This document shows positions 1-7,392 of a stretch of DNA of 38,565 nucleotides, in pieces. The notes beneath the pieces were generated by a model. It was not told the origin of the DNA. It was given only the letters and a program-made list of their open reading frames with translations, and made no database searches. Numbering within the stretch: the first letter of the stretch is position 1; each line of letters starts with the position of its first letter. This stretch comes from Roseomonas sp. HF4 (GTDB lineage: Bacteria > Pseudomonadota > Alphaproteobacteria > Acetobacterales > Acetobacteraceae), in assembly GCF_005222755.1 (NCBI RefSeq), contig NZ_STGD01000026.1, forward strand, positions 1 through 38,565, read 5' to 3'. The position numbers and the translations under genes were made by a program.

Positions 1-370
1 CGCCGTTCCGGGCGGTGCGGCAGCCCAGGTCATCCTTGCCCATGGCGGAGAACCCGCCACCGCAGCAGCCGCAGGTGACCTTGTCGGTCAGCAGGTGCAT
101 GGGGCCAGCGCCGCTGCCGGAATGGGTGGTGCCCGACCGCGGGCTGCGGCGCTGCCTCGGCAGCGAGGCGCGCCTGGGCCGCCTGCTACAGATCCTCCGG
201 GATGATGCGCAGGTGCGGCAGCGGGGTCTCGACCAGCACCTCCTCCGGCCTGGCCCGCCAGACCTCGGTGCCGGTGACGGGGTCGATCACGGTCCGGGCG
301 CGGTTCCACAGCAGGCGGCCGGCGTGGAGGGCGTTGCGCAGATAGCTGGACTCCTTGGTGCTGTTCCGTC
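1..370 (-). pseudogene. Large serine recombinase, 3' part, broken
   Basis: The minus strand encodes the middle and zinc-ribbon parts of a large serine recombinase, the enzyme class that integrates and excises phages and mobile islands. Homology starts near 350 with the LRNALHAGRLLWNRART block, typical of the recombinase domain, and runs to LRIIPEDL. There a TAG at 188-186 replaces the expected Trp codon. After the stop the same frame reads on to about position 106, then shifts: MHLLTDKVTCGCCGGGF, the Cys-rich zinc-ribbon start, is in another frame from 100. The N-terminal catalytic resolvase domain is missing; the residues before the homologous part (about 370-485) look unrelated. The 3' end lies outside the window. 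This is a dead gene unless the sequence is in error. The family assignment is from motif memory. Confidence 0.75.
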
Positions 371-491
371 CCGTCTGGGACAAACGTGACTGCATCTCTC
401 GTATAACAATGAGAACGACAGAATCGACGCAGTCACGGCGACTGCGGAAGGCTTTGAATGACTCGGACTTGCGAGGAACTGCCACCCGCTC

Positions 492-701
492 CTACCGGCG
501 GGTCGCCAGGTAGAGGCGCAGGTCGTCCTTCGAGATCCGCACCGACCGGCCGATGCGGATGGCGCGCAGCGCCTTGGCGGTGATCAGGCGGCGGACGGTC
601 TTGCCGCAGACGGCGAGGCGCTCGGCCGTCTGCGCGACGGTGAGCAGCCTGATGGGCGGACGCGCGGCACGGCTCCGCCGGGGCGGGTTCCGGTTGGTCA
701 T
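492..701 (-). CDS. Excisionase-type helix-turn-helix protein
   Basis: A 69-residue protein with a MerR-like/excisionase (HTH_17) fold from about residue 18 to 66. The sequence LLTVAQTAERLAVCGKTVRR is the helix-turn-helix, and RIGRSVRISKDDLRLYL is the usual wing and C-terminal helix. Such proteins act as recombination directionality factors or small regulators in phages and integrative elements. The start at 701 is chosen because it forms an ATGA overlap with the stop of the upstream small gene (698-907), pointing to translational coupling. A longer reading from 746 would run across that gene. The neighbouring broken serine recombinase suggests both come from one decayed element. Its DNA target is unknown. 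Confidence 0.75.
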   Translation of the reverse strand: MTNRNPPRRSRAARPPIRLLTVAQTAERLAVCGKTVRRLITAKALRAIRIGRSVRISKDDLRLYLATRR

Positions 702-907
702 GACGAGGTCTCCGAACTCGGGTGACGGCCGACCACCCGCGCCCACGCGTCACGCGCCGCCTGCCGCGCCAGGGCGCGGGTCAGCGCGCGGAGCAGGTCC
801 TCGGCGTCGGTGCGCGCAGGCTCAGGCGCCGGAGATGGACCCTGCTCCTGATCTGACAGCGTCCGATCCCGCGGACCGGCGACTCGTGAAGGGTGACGGT
901 CGGCCAT
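698..907 (-). CDS. Small hypothetical protein upstream of the HTH gene
   Basis: A 69-residue reading frame that starts with ATG at 907 and ends in a 4-base overlap (ATGA) with the excisionase-like gene. The N-terminal half is rich in Arg, Pro and Glu and probably disordered. The C-terminal half (DAEDLLRALTRALARQAARD) looks like one amphipathic helix. I do not recognise a domain. The coupling to the HTH gene is the main reason to think it is translated. It may be an accessory protein of the same mobile element. Confidence 0.5.
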   Translation of the reverse strand: MADRHPSRVAGPRDRTLSDQEQGPSPAPEPARTDAEDLLRALTRALARQAARDAWARVVGRHPSSETSS

Positions 908-1044
908 GCGCCGAACCTGCCGTCACGACTTGCTGGAGGCCGCTCGAGTCGTGGTCTTCGGGGTGGGTCGCGCAGTTACCGCTTGAGCGCCTTCCCCGTC
1001 GTGACGGGCGAGTCGCGGCACGCCACCGCGCACCGATGGTGGCG

Positions 1045-1140
1045 CAGACGGCCGACCGTTGGGCGGCCGTTCTCGTGCTCCAGCGTCAGGAAAATCACGC
1101 CTTTCGCTGGCATCGCCTGCTGGTGCATCAGCCCCAGGCC
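1045..1140 (-). pseudogene. Possible remnant of DnaE2 (error-prone polymerase) OB domain
   Basis: On the minus strand the stretch from 1137 downwards reads GLGLMHQQAMPAKGVIFLTL followed by EHENG. This closely resembles the OB-fold segment of DnaE2, the error-prone DNA polymerase III alpha subunit of the ImuA-ImuB-DnaE2 mutagenesis cassette, whose consensus is roughly GLVLVRQRPGSAKGVIFxTL followed by EDExG. Flanking residues do not continue the match, and the frame closes at a TAA (978-976) and, upstream, a TAA near 1225. If real, it is a scrap of about 30 codons of a deleted gene. The match is short and made from memory. The rest of 908-1239 shows no gene. Confidence 0.35.
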
Positions 1141-1239
1141 GGGAATGCTGCCGCGTCGAATCGCCGCCTGGCGCGACAGGACACCGGCCGGACCATTCGA
1201 ATGAGTGGCAGCGCCTTAGCCGGCCAACCGCCGCCCCGC

Positions 1240-2118
1240 TCAAGCCAGCCAGCGATGCCCGCGCGCCGCCCGGACAAAGGCGGCGACGGCGGGCGCCTGC
1301 GGGCGACCTGGCATGGTCGCCAGCGCCACGGTGCGCTCGACATGCGGGTCGGACAGCGCGCGCTGGATGGTCCCCGGATGGGTGATGGAATGCTCCGGCA
1401 TGAAGGCGAAGCCGAGATTGGCCGCGACCATCGCCTGCACCCAGTCCTCGCGCTCGGACCGGTAGCGCGCGTAGAGCTCGACGCCCTGCGCCCCGCAAGC
1501 CGCCATCACCCGCTCGCGCATCTCGCAGGACAGGCGATCCACATAGGGCTGGCGTGTCAGGTCGGCCAGCGCCAGCGCATCGCGGTCCCGCAGCGGGTGC
1601 TCGGGCGGCAGGAGCACGACGTAGCGCTCGGTGTAGAGCGGCTCGACCCGGCAGGACTCCGCCGGCAGGTCGAGCGGGTTGAGGATGGCCGCGTCGAGCA
1701 CGTCGCCGTCCAGCCAGGCGCCGAGCTCCGCCGGGCGGCCCTCGCGGATCGCGACCTCGATGCCCGGATGCGCCTGCTCGAAGGCCGCCAGGAAACGCGC
1801 AAGCCGCACCGGCCCCAACGTCGGCATGACGCCGACCCGCACCGGTGCCTGCTTGAGCAGCCGCAGGCTCTCCGCCGCGCTGCGCGCCGCATCGGCGCGG
1901 TCCAGCACCTCGCGCAGCAGCGGCTCCATGCGCCGGCCGAGTTCCGTCAGGCTCAGGCGGTTGTGCTCCCGGTGGAACAGCGGCCCGCCGAGCTCCGCCT
2001 CGAGTTTCTTGAGCGCGGCGGTCAGGGCGGGCTGGGAGACGTTCGACTGCTCCGCCGCGCGCGTGAAGGACAGCGTGCGCGCGGCGGCGATGAAGTAGCG
2101 GACCTGGTGCATCTCCAT
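1240..2118 (-). CDS. LysR-family transcriptional regulator
   Basis: A full-length LysR-type regulator (292 residues). The N-terminal winged helix (about 1-60) begins MEMHQVRYFIAAARTLSFTR and contains the NVSQPALTAALKKLE recognition helix. The linker helix follows, then the periplasmic-binding-protein-like effector domain (about 90-290, VRVGVMPTLGPVRLARFLA). It reads away from the DUF4242/DsrE pair. Its start is 155 bp from the DUF4242 start, and two adjacent palindromes lie between them (2167-2201), so it probably controls itself and the divergent unit. The effector is unknown. The length and domain layout are normal. Confidence 0.93.
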   Translation of the reverse strand: MEMHQVRYFIAAARTLSFTRAAEQSNVSQPALTAALKKLEAELGGPLFHREHNRLSLTELGRRMEPLLREVLDRADAARSAAESLRLLKQAPVRVGVMPTLGPVRLARFLAAFEQAHPGIEVAIREGRPAELGAWLDGDVLDAAILNPLDLPAESCRVEPLYTERYVVLLPPEHPLRDRDALALADLTRQPYVDRLSCEMRERVMAACGAQGVELYARYRSEREDWVQAMVAANLGFAFMPEHSITHPGTIQRALSDPHVERTVALATMPGRPQAPAVAAFVRAARGHRWLA

Positions 2119-2166
2119 GGCGGCCAGCCTGCGGAGCGCGCCGGCCCGGCGTCAACGACGCAATGC

Positions 2167-2201
2167 GCATCGGCGTGAAGGCGATGCCTATGGGCCCATA
2201 G
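2167..2201. promoter_or_regulatory. Two adjacent palindromes in a divergent LysR promoter region
   Basis: GCATCG-N9-CGATGC (2167-2187) directly abuts the perfect 14-bp palindrome CTATGGGCCCATAG (2188-2201). They lie between the divergent LysR start (2118) and the DUF4242 start (2274). LysR regulators bind imperfect dyads of this kind in divergent promoters, so these are candidate recognition and activation sites. The sequence match is certain; the function is inferred. Confidence 0.45.
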
Positions 2202-2273
2202 ACGAAACCTTCTGTCGCGACGCCTGGGCCGTGGGCGAGCCTTGCGTCGGCCCATCGAAAAGGAGGTCGCCCC

Positions 2274-2546
2274 ATGACGGTCTATGCAGTCGAGAGGTCC
2301 CTGCCCGGCGTGACCATGGAGGCGCTGGCCGGCGCCCAGGCGGCGGCGATCGGCGCCGCGGCGGCGTCGAGCGCCGGCGGCGTGCCGGTGCGCTACCTGC
2401 GTTCGGTCTTCCTGCCCGGCGACGCGCGCTGCGTCTGCCTGTTCGAGGCCGGCAGCGCGGATGCGGTGCGCCGCGTCAACGATAACGCGGGCATCCCCTA
2501 TTCGGCGGTGTCCGAGGCGATGGATCTGCCGGCTCCGTCGACCTGA
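2274..2546 (+). CDS. DUF4242 family protein
   Basis: A 90-residue cytosolic protein of the DUF4242 (SCO4226 nickel-binding-like) family: it opens TVYAVERSLPGVTMEALAGA and continues VRYLRSVFLPGDARCVCLFE, then a VRRVNDNAGIPY helix. The family has a ferredoxin-like fold. Some members bind nickel, but the physiological role is unknown. A strong Shine-Dalgarno sequence (AAGGAGGT, 2260s) fixes the start. The DsrE-like gene follows 36 bp later on the same strand, probably as one operon under the divergent LysR. Length is typical of the family. Confidence 0.85.
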   Translation: MTVYAVERSLPGVTMEALAGAQAAAIGAAAASSAGGVPVRYLRSVFLPGDARCVCLFEAGSADAVRRVNDNAGIPYSAVSEAMDLPAPST

Positions 2547-2582
2547 GGCCGGTTCCCCAGACGATCGAGAAGGACGATGCCG

Positions 2583-3059
2583 ATGTTCAAGCGAGGTGTC
2601 CTGAAACACGCGACGCTCGCGCTGCTGGCCAGTGCCGGCATCGCCCGGGCGCAGGCCCAGGCGCCGGCCCAGGCGCCGGCCGCACCCGCGGCGGGGCGCA
2701 AGCGCTTCCTGGTGCATGTCACGACTGGGCCGCAGGACCCGACCAGGGCTGCGCTGGCCTTCCTGGTGGCGGCCACGGCGCTGAAGCAGGGCCATGCGGT
2801 GACGCTGTTCCTGGCCGGCGAGGGCGTGCGGCTGCTGAGCGCCGAGGCGCTGGCCTCGGTCGAGGGCCAGGGCACCGGGCGGCTCAGCGCGCATCTCGGC
2901 GAGATCCTGGCGCATGGCGGGCGCTTCGCGCTGTCCGGCATGTCGGCGCGGGCGCGTGGGCTCGGCGAGGAACTGATCGCCGACCGGCCGGCCATGTTCG
3001 CCCAGCCCGAGGTGCTGGTGCGTCTCGCTGCCGAGGCCGAGGTGGTGATCACCTACTGA
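2583..3059 (+). CDS. Secreted DsrE/DsrF-like protein
   Basis: A protein of about 158 residues with a Sec-type signal peptide (MFKRGVLKHATLALLASAGI, then ARA before AQA). A low-complexity APAQAPA linker follows, then a DsrE-like alpha/beta domain (RKRFLVHVTTGPQDPTRAAL, a hydrophobic strand HAVTLFLAGEGVRLL, C-terminal AEVVITY). The family includes sulfur-relay proteins, but in many exported or short members the active-site Cys is absent. No Cys is visible here, so sulfur transfer is unlikely. The ATG at 2583 is preferred over 2577 because AAGGA lies 8 bases upstream of it. It sits behind DUF4242 in a probable operon. Confidence 0.8.
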   Translation: MFKRGVLKHATLALLASAGIARAQAQAPAQAPAAPAAGRKRFLVHVTTGPQDPTRAALAFLVAATALKQGHAVTLFLAGEGVRLLSAEALASVEGQGTGRLSAHLGEILAHGGRFALSGMSARARGLGEELIADRPAMFAQPEVLVRLAAEAEVVITY

Positions 3060-3081
3060 TCGCCGCCAACGTCCGAAGCCG

Positions 3082-3101
3082 CCAAGCTCGTACGGGCTTG
3101 G
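3082..3101 (+). terminator. Strong hairpin after the DsrE-like gene
   Basis: CCAAGCTCG-TA-CGGGCTTGG forms a stem of eight Watson-Crick pairs plus one T-G wobble, 22 bp after the DsrE-like stop. There is no T tract, so this is a possible rather than a canonical intrinsic terminator. Confidence 0.4.
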
Positions 3102-3147
3102 TCACGCCGGGCCGATGTGTCGCAGCCCTGCCGCCACAAGGGCGCGC

Positions 3148-3315
3148 TGCGCCGCAACGCGGGCGGCGGGGTCCGCCTCCCAGGCCCTGCGCAGCTGGGG
3201 CCTCGATCTGCTGCGCCGGGTCGGGGCCAGTCGCGCCAAGGTTGCCGTCGCCCGGAAGTCGGCCGTCGTGATGCTCCGGATCTGACTTGCTGGAACGGCA
3301 TTCCGCCTGGCAGGG
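3148..3315 (+). pseudogene. IS110-family transposase, C-terminal remnant
   Basis: Read from about 3148, the plus strand gives ALRSWGLDLLRRVG and then ASRAKVAVARKSAVVMLRI, a stop (TGA 3283-3285), and LAGTAFR. This matches the C-terminal end of IS110-type (DEDD) transposases, where the block reads roughly RWGLRLxxRxGxxRAxVAVARKLAVxMxxMWxxGTxF. The TGA stands where those proteins usually have Trp. Only the last 50 or so codons remain, with no start and no catalytic DEDD part, so the copy is dead. It lies about 640 bp upstream of the TIR gene and marks past transposition into this region. Confidence 0.65.
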
Positions 3316-3951
3316 CCCGGATGCGCGGCCTGCCATGGCGGCGTGACCGATCGCCGCGTCGACCTCTGATCCGGCGGGCTACGGCCGGTCTGGGCGATCG
3401 TGGCGGCGTGGGTGCCGGCGAAGCCGAGGAGATCTCTGGGCCTCGAGCCCGATTCGCAGATGTGCCCGCCGGCGCCCTCGCACCCCATCATGCAGCGGCC
3501 ACATGCGCCGACTGCGGACAGAAGAGCGAACGCACGATCATCCCTGGCCAAAGCCGTAGACCCGAGAGGACCCGATGACAGAAGAGGTCTCCAATGATGT
3601 CGATCGGCACGGTGTCCATCGGCGCGCTGCTGGCCGCCAGAACTGCGTCGAAGGTTCCATCCCCGAACCGAGGAAAGAGCTCTCGTGCCGATGGATCCCC
3701 AGGCGCCGAAGGGGACCCCGCTGATGAGCCTATTCGACTTCAACGCTCCAGCCGTCCTTGTCCGGATCACTCGCATTGACGACGCTTTAGCGATTATGCT
3801 GTCGCCGGATGACCGTGCTTCGCATCGCGTTGGTCGTCCGAAATGCTGCACGCTGGTCGGATCACGACGCGCTCCGATCATCCAGCCAGTCGAAGCTGCT
3901 CTTCCCGCTTGACGACGGCCGCTTGATGCCGATGCTCTGACAGGGGTGGAC
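3316..3951. other. No recognisable gene (636 bp)
   Basis: Between the IS110 remnant and the TIR gene I see only short open frames without a domain or a convincing ribosome-binding site. The base composition is less GC-rich and more T-rich than the neighbouring genes, as in the 5' part of the TIR gene. It probably holds degraded mobile DNA and the promoter of the TIR-patatin unit. Confidence 0.5.
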
Positions 3952-6054
3952 ATGGCCGACGTATTCGTCAGCTATAAGTCGAACCGCAAGTCTGCAGTCG
4001 AGCATTTGGCTCGGGTACTTGAGCTGAACGGCTATTCAGTTTGGTTCGATCACGCGCTAGTCGCTGGCGAGGCGTTCGCCCCGCCCATCGAACGCGAATT
4101 GCGTTCAGCGCCCGCGACCATCGTCACTTGGTGCAGCCTGTCCATCGAAAGCGATTGGGTTCGGGAGGAGGCCAGTCTCGCCAAGCGCCTGAAGACGATA
4201 ATCCCCGTGCGGATCGAGCGGGTGGATGTGCCGCTGGGATTCGCGACGCTGCACACGATTGACCTCTCCCGTTGGGACGGTGCACCCAGAAGCCATGTCG
4301 TTGACCGCTTGCTGCTGGAGGTCGCGCGGCTGGTCGGTCGGGAACCTGTCCCGAGAGTTCGTGATCTTCTTGACTATGACCGCATGTGGCGCCGCTCGGG
4401 CGCACCGACGCTGCTGCAACTTGCCGGAATTGCGGCGCAGCCGAGCAAGCCGCGACGGCCGTCGACCAACGTCCAGCAGCCAGCCGAGCCCGCTGCGCAC
4501 GAAGCGGCCGAAGATCGGCCGACCGCAGGGACTGCGCAGGCCGGTGGCGGAACCTCGCGCTCTGCCGCGTTGCAGGCCGATGACGGCACCGTGTTGGCGC
4601 GTGATGACAGCACCGCGCGCGGCCGGGGCAGCGGCGCGCCAACGGCACAACCGCGCCAGTCAGAACGCTTTACCCCCGCCCCCCCGGACAGGCAGGGCCA
4701 CGGCGCTGGAAAGGGCCAGGCTCGGGCAGTCACCGCCCTCCGACGACATCCGGTCCCGACGAAGCGGTCCCCCGACCCTGCGGCCTTGGAGGACAAGGCA
4801 TTCCAGGCGAGTCGCCCCGCCGCAACTGCGGCTCGACCCGGCGGGTCCTTCCCCCGTCTGCCGGCGAAGCCCTCGCTCGTGGTCCTGCCGTTCGCGAACA
4901 TCGGCGGCGACGTCGAGGAAGAATACTTCGCCGACGGTCTCACCGAGGAACTCACCGCCGAACTCGCCCGTCTCCGCTGGTTCTTCGTGATCGCGCGCAA
5001 CTCGGCCTTCACCTACAAGGGCAAGGGGATCGATGTTAGGCTCGTCGGCCGCGAACTCGGTGTGCGCTATGCGTTGGAAGGCAGCGTCCGGAAGGCGGGA
5101 CGCCAATTGAGAATCTCAGGGCGGCTCATTGAGGCCGAGACAGGGCACGCTATCTGGGCGGATCGCTTCGACGGCGACATGGAGCGAATCTTCGACCTTC
5201 AGGACCGCGTGACGCAAGCGGTTGCCGGCGCGCTCGATCCGACGCTGCGCAATGCCGAGATCGATCGCGCGCGCGCCAAGCCGCCGAAAAGCCTCGATGC
5301 CTACGACCTCTACCTTCGTGCCCTGCCGCACTACCATTTCATGAGCGAGGGTGGCACGACCGAAGCGCAATCGCTGCTGCGCCGCGCCTTCAAGGCGAGC
5401 CCGGATTTCGCGCTGGCCAAATCGCTATTTGCGGCCTGTCAGGTCCGTCGTCAGGGGGAGGGTTGGGCCAAGCCCGGCGAGACGCAGGAGGCCCTCCGCC
5501 TCGCCCGTGAGGCCGCGGCGACGGCGCTGGGCGATCCGACGGTACTGAGCCAGTGCGCCGTCGCCGTCTCCTACCTCGACTACGCGCACGGGGAGGCGCA
5601 GTCGCTGATCGACAAGGCCCTTTCGATATGCCCGAACTCGGCTCTCGTCGAAGGCGCCGCGGGCCTTGTGCATGTCTATGCCTGCCGTCCCGAGCCGGCG
5701 ATCCGGCACCTTCAGCACGCGATGCGCCTGAGCCCGCTCGATCCGTGGACCAGCACCTTCTTGATGGGCATCGCGACCGCCCACCAGATGGCAGGCAGGC
5801 TGGAGGAGGCGCTTGCGACCGCGCAGGCCTCGGTCCACGCCTCGCCCACCTTCGGCGCGCCGCGCCGCCTGATCGTGGCGACGCTGGTCATGTTGGGGCG
5901 CATCGCGGACGCGCAGGCGGCGGCGGAGGAGCTGCGGATCGTCAGCCCGTCCGCCTACCATGTCTTCGCCGATCGCGTTTACGCGCGGAACCCCGACAAA
6001 GCCTTCGCCACGCGCCTGATCGATGCCTATCGTGCCGCCGGCATGCCGGAATAG
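3952..6054 (+). CDS. TIR domain - TolB-like domain - TPR protein
   Basis: About 700 residues in three parts. Residues 2-140 are a TIR domain: DVFVSYKS strand, GYSVWFDHALVAGEAF loop, and SDWVREEASLA, where Glu73 falls at the position of the NAD-hydrolase glutamate of catalytic TIRs. Residues 150-300 are a low-complexity Pro/Ala/Arg linker. Residues about 303-445 are the TolB-like domain found in many alphaproteobacterial cyclase-like regulators (LVVLPFANIGGD, YFADGLTEELTAELARL, YALEGSVRKAG, IWADRFDG). The rest is TPR-like helical repeats. The ATG at 3952 has AGGGG upstream; a GTG at 3946 is an alternative. The patatin gene follows 114 bp downstream. The TIR part is visibly less GC-rich than its neighbours, suggesting transfer. 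It may be a TIR NADase whose TPR part senses a trigger; this is untested. Confidence 0.88.
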   Translation: MADVFVSYKSNRKSAVEHLARVLELNGYSVWFDHALVAGEAFAPPIERELRSAPATIVTWCSLSIESDWVREEASLAKRLKTIIPVRIERVDVPLGFATLHTIDLSRWDGAPRSHVVDRLLLEVARLVGREPVPRVRDLLDYDRMWRRSGAPTLLQLAGIAAQPSKPRRPSTNVQQPAEPAAHEAAEDRPTAGTAQAGGGTSRSAALQADDGTVLARDDSTARGRGSGAPTAQPRQSERFTPAPPDRQGHGAGKGQARAVTALRRHPVPTKRSPDPAALEDKAFQASRPAATAARPGGSFPRLPAKPSLVVLPFANIGGDVEEEYFADGLTEELTAELARLRWFFVIARNSAFTYKGKGIDVRLVGRELGVRYALEGSVRKAGRQLRISGRLIEAETGHAIWADRFDGDMERIFDLQDRVTQAVAGALDPTLRNAEIDRARAKPPKSLDAYDLYLRALPHYHFMSEGGTTEAQSLLRRAFKASPDFALAKSLFAACQVRRQGEGWAKPGETQEALRLAREAAATALGDPTVLSQCAVAVSYLDYAHGEAQSLIDKALSICPNSALVEGAAGLVHVYACRPEPAIRHLQHAMRLSPLDPWTSTFLMGIATAHQMAGRLEEALATAQASVHASPTFGAPRRLIVATLVMLGRIADAQAAAEELRIVSPSAYHVFADRVYARNPDKAFATRLIDAYRAAGMPE

Positions 6055-6168
6055 CCGGCCAGGCGCCCAAGGCCTGCGGCGCGGTGCCATGGAGCTGGCC
6101 ATGCACGCGGAACCCGATGGGCGGCCCGGTGGCCCGACCTCCTCGATCGAGCGACGGGGACGGGGGTG

Positions 6169-7392
6169 ATGCTCTCCGAACGCCTCTCGAGGGCAGGCCC
6201 CAAAAGGATCCTGGCCCTGGACGGGGGAGGCACCCGCGGCGTCGTCTCCCTCGCCTTCCTGCTCGAGGTCGAGCGGTCGCTCTGCGGCGAGGATCCGGAT
6301 GGCTCGCTGGCCGATCATTTCGACCTGATCGGCGGTACGTCCACGGGCGCGATCATCGCGGCAGGGCTCGCGCTCGGCTGGCGCGTCGCCGACATCGTCG
6401 CGATGTACATGCATTTCGCGGAGCAGGTCTTCCGTCCGCGCTGGCAACGCTGGCTGCTCCTGAACTGGTATCGGGCGCAGCCTCTGGAGCATCTCCTGCG
6501 CCTATGCCTGCAGCCGCCGGGGACGCCCGAAGGGGTGCCTGACGTCCTGATGGGCGACCCCGCGCTGCGTACGGGCCTCGCCATCGTGACGAAGCGCGTC
6601 GACACCGGAAGCGTCTGGGTGATCAGCAATCTGCCCGGCGCGCCGCACTTCGTCGATCGGCGCGGCCAGCCGAACGGCAACTGGCGCATTCCGCTGCGCG
6701 ACATCGTCCGTGCTTCCGCCGCGGCGCCGATGTTCTTCGAGCCGGCCGAGTTCGAACTCGGCCCACGCATCGGCGGCGGTGCGCATCGCGGTCGCTTCGT
6801 CGACGGCGGCGTCAGCCCCTTCAACAACCCCGCCCTCAGGATGCTCGAACTGGCGCGCCTGCCCAGCTTCGGCCTGTGCTGGCCCACGGGGCGCGAGCGA
6901 CTGATGATCGTCTCGATCGGCACCGGCCGGTACCGCCTGCGCGAACCGGTACTGCCGCGGTTCGACGAGCGTCCGCTCGCCTGGCTTGGCCGCCTGCCAT
7001 CCCGGCTGCCCCTCGTGCAGGCGATCTTCGCTCTGCGCGGCACCATCACCGACGGCGAGATGCACACCTTGCGCCTCCTGCATGCGCTGGGTTCGTCGCC
7101 GGCGCCGGCCTATCTCGACGGCGAGGTCGGGCGCATGGCGGAGGGCGGCCTGGCGGGTGCACCGCTCTTCACCCTGCTGCGCTACGACCTCGACTTCGAC
7201 GCGATGGCGTCCGCGGGCACGATAACCGGCACAGAGGCGCGGCGATTCCAGAGCTTCGACGCGCCGGAGGAGATGCCGCGGCTCTTTGCCCTGGCCACCG
7301 AAGCCGCGCGGCGCGACGTCGTCGCCGCGCATCTTCGCTTTCCCGCCCCTGGCATGAGCGAGGCGCCGGTCAGCCGGCCTCCAGCGCCTTGA
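6169..7392 (+). CDS. Patatin-like phospholipase
   Basis: A 407-residue soluble patatin-fold lipid acyl hydrolase. All signature elements are present: oxyanion loop DGGGTRG (18-24), nucleophile elbow GTSTG with Ser58, and the catalytic Asp212 in VDGG of GRFVDGGVSPFNNPA. Thus the Ser-Asp dyad is intact. No signal peptide or membrane helix is visible, so it should act in the cytoplasm on membrane phospholipids. CapV-type patatins are effectors in CBASS anti-phage systems, but no CD-NTase gene is in the window. It follows the TIR gene on the same strand with a 114-bp gap. Its last 23 bp overlap the end of the convergent SLOG-like gene. ATG 6169 is chosen over the GTG directly before it. Confidence 0.92.
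   Translation: MLSERLSRAGPKRILALDGGGTRGVVSLAFLLEVERSLCGEDPDGSLADHFDLIGGTSTGAIIAAGLALGWRVADIVAMYMHFAEQVFRPRWQRWLLLNWYRAQPLEHLLRLCLQPPGTPEGVPDVLMGDPALRTGLAIVTKRVDTGSVWVISNLPGAPHFVDRRGQPNGNWRIPLRDIVRASAAAPMFFEPAEFELGPRIGGGAHRGRFVDGGVSPFNNPALRMLELARLPSFGLCWPTGRERLMIVSIGTGRYRLREPVLPRFDERPLAWLGRLPSRLPLVQAIFALRGTITDGEMHTLRLLHALGSSPAPAYLDGEVGRMAEGGLAGAPLFTLLRYDLDFDAMASAGTITGTEARRFQSFDAPEEMPRLFALATEAARRDVVAAHLRFPAPGMSEAPVSRPPAP

Noticed and set aside
553..2178. Long plus-strand ORF (541 codons)
   Set aside because: It runs antisense to the LysR gene and has shadow composition rich in Arg, Ala and Gln with no domain.
923..2275. 450-codon minus-strand ORF
   Set aside because: It lies in another frame across the well-supported LysR gene; its codon use is that of a high-GC shadow.
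3685..3912. 75-codon ORF upstream of the TIR gene
   Set aside because: No ribosome-binding site or domain; it lies in DNA that looks degraded.
3952..6054. TIR gene as Thoeris ThsB
   Set aside because: No ThsA (SIR2/SLOG NADase) partner of the Thoeris type is adjacent, and the TolB-TPR fusion is unlike ThsB.
6169..7392. Patatin gene as part of a CBASS operon
   Set aside because: No CD-NTase, E1/E2 or JAB gene lies in the window, so CBASS cannot be claimed.
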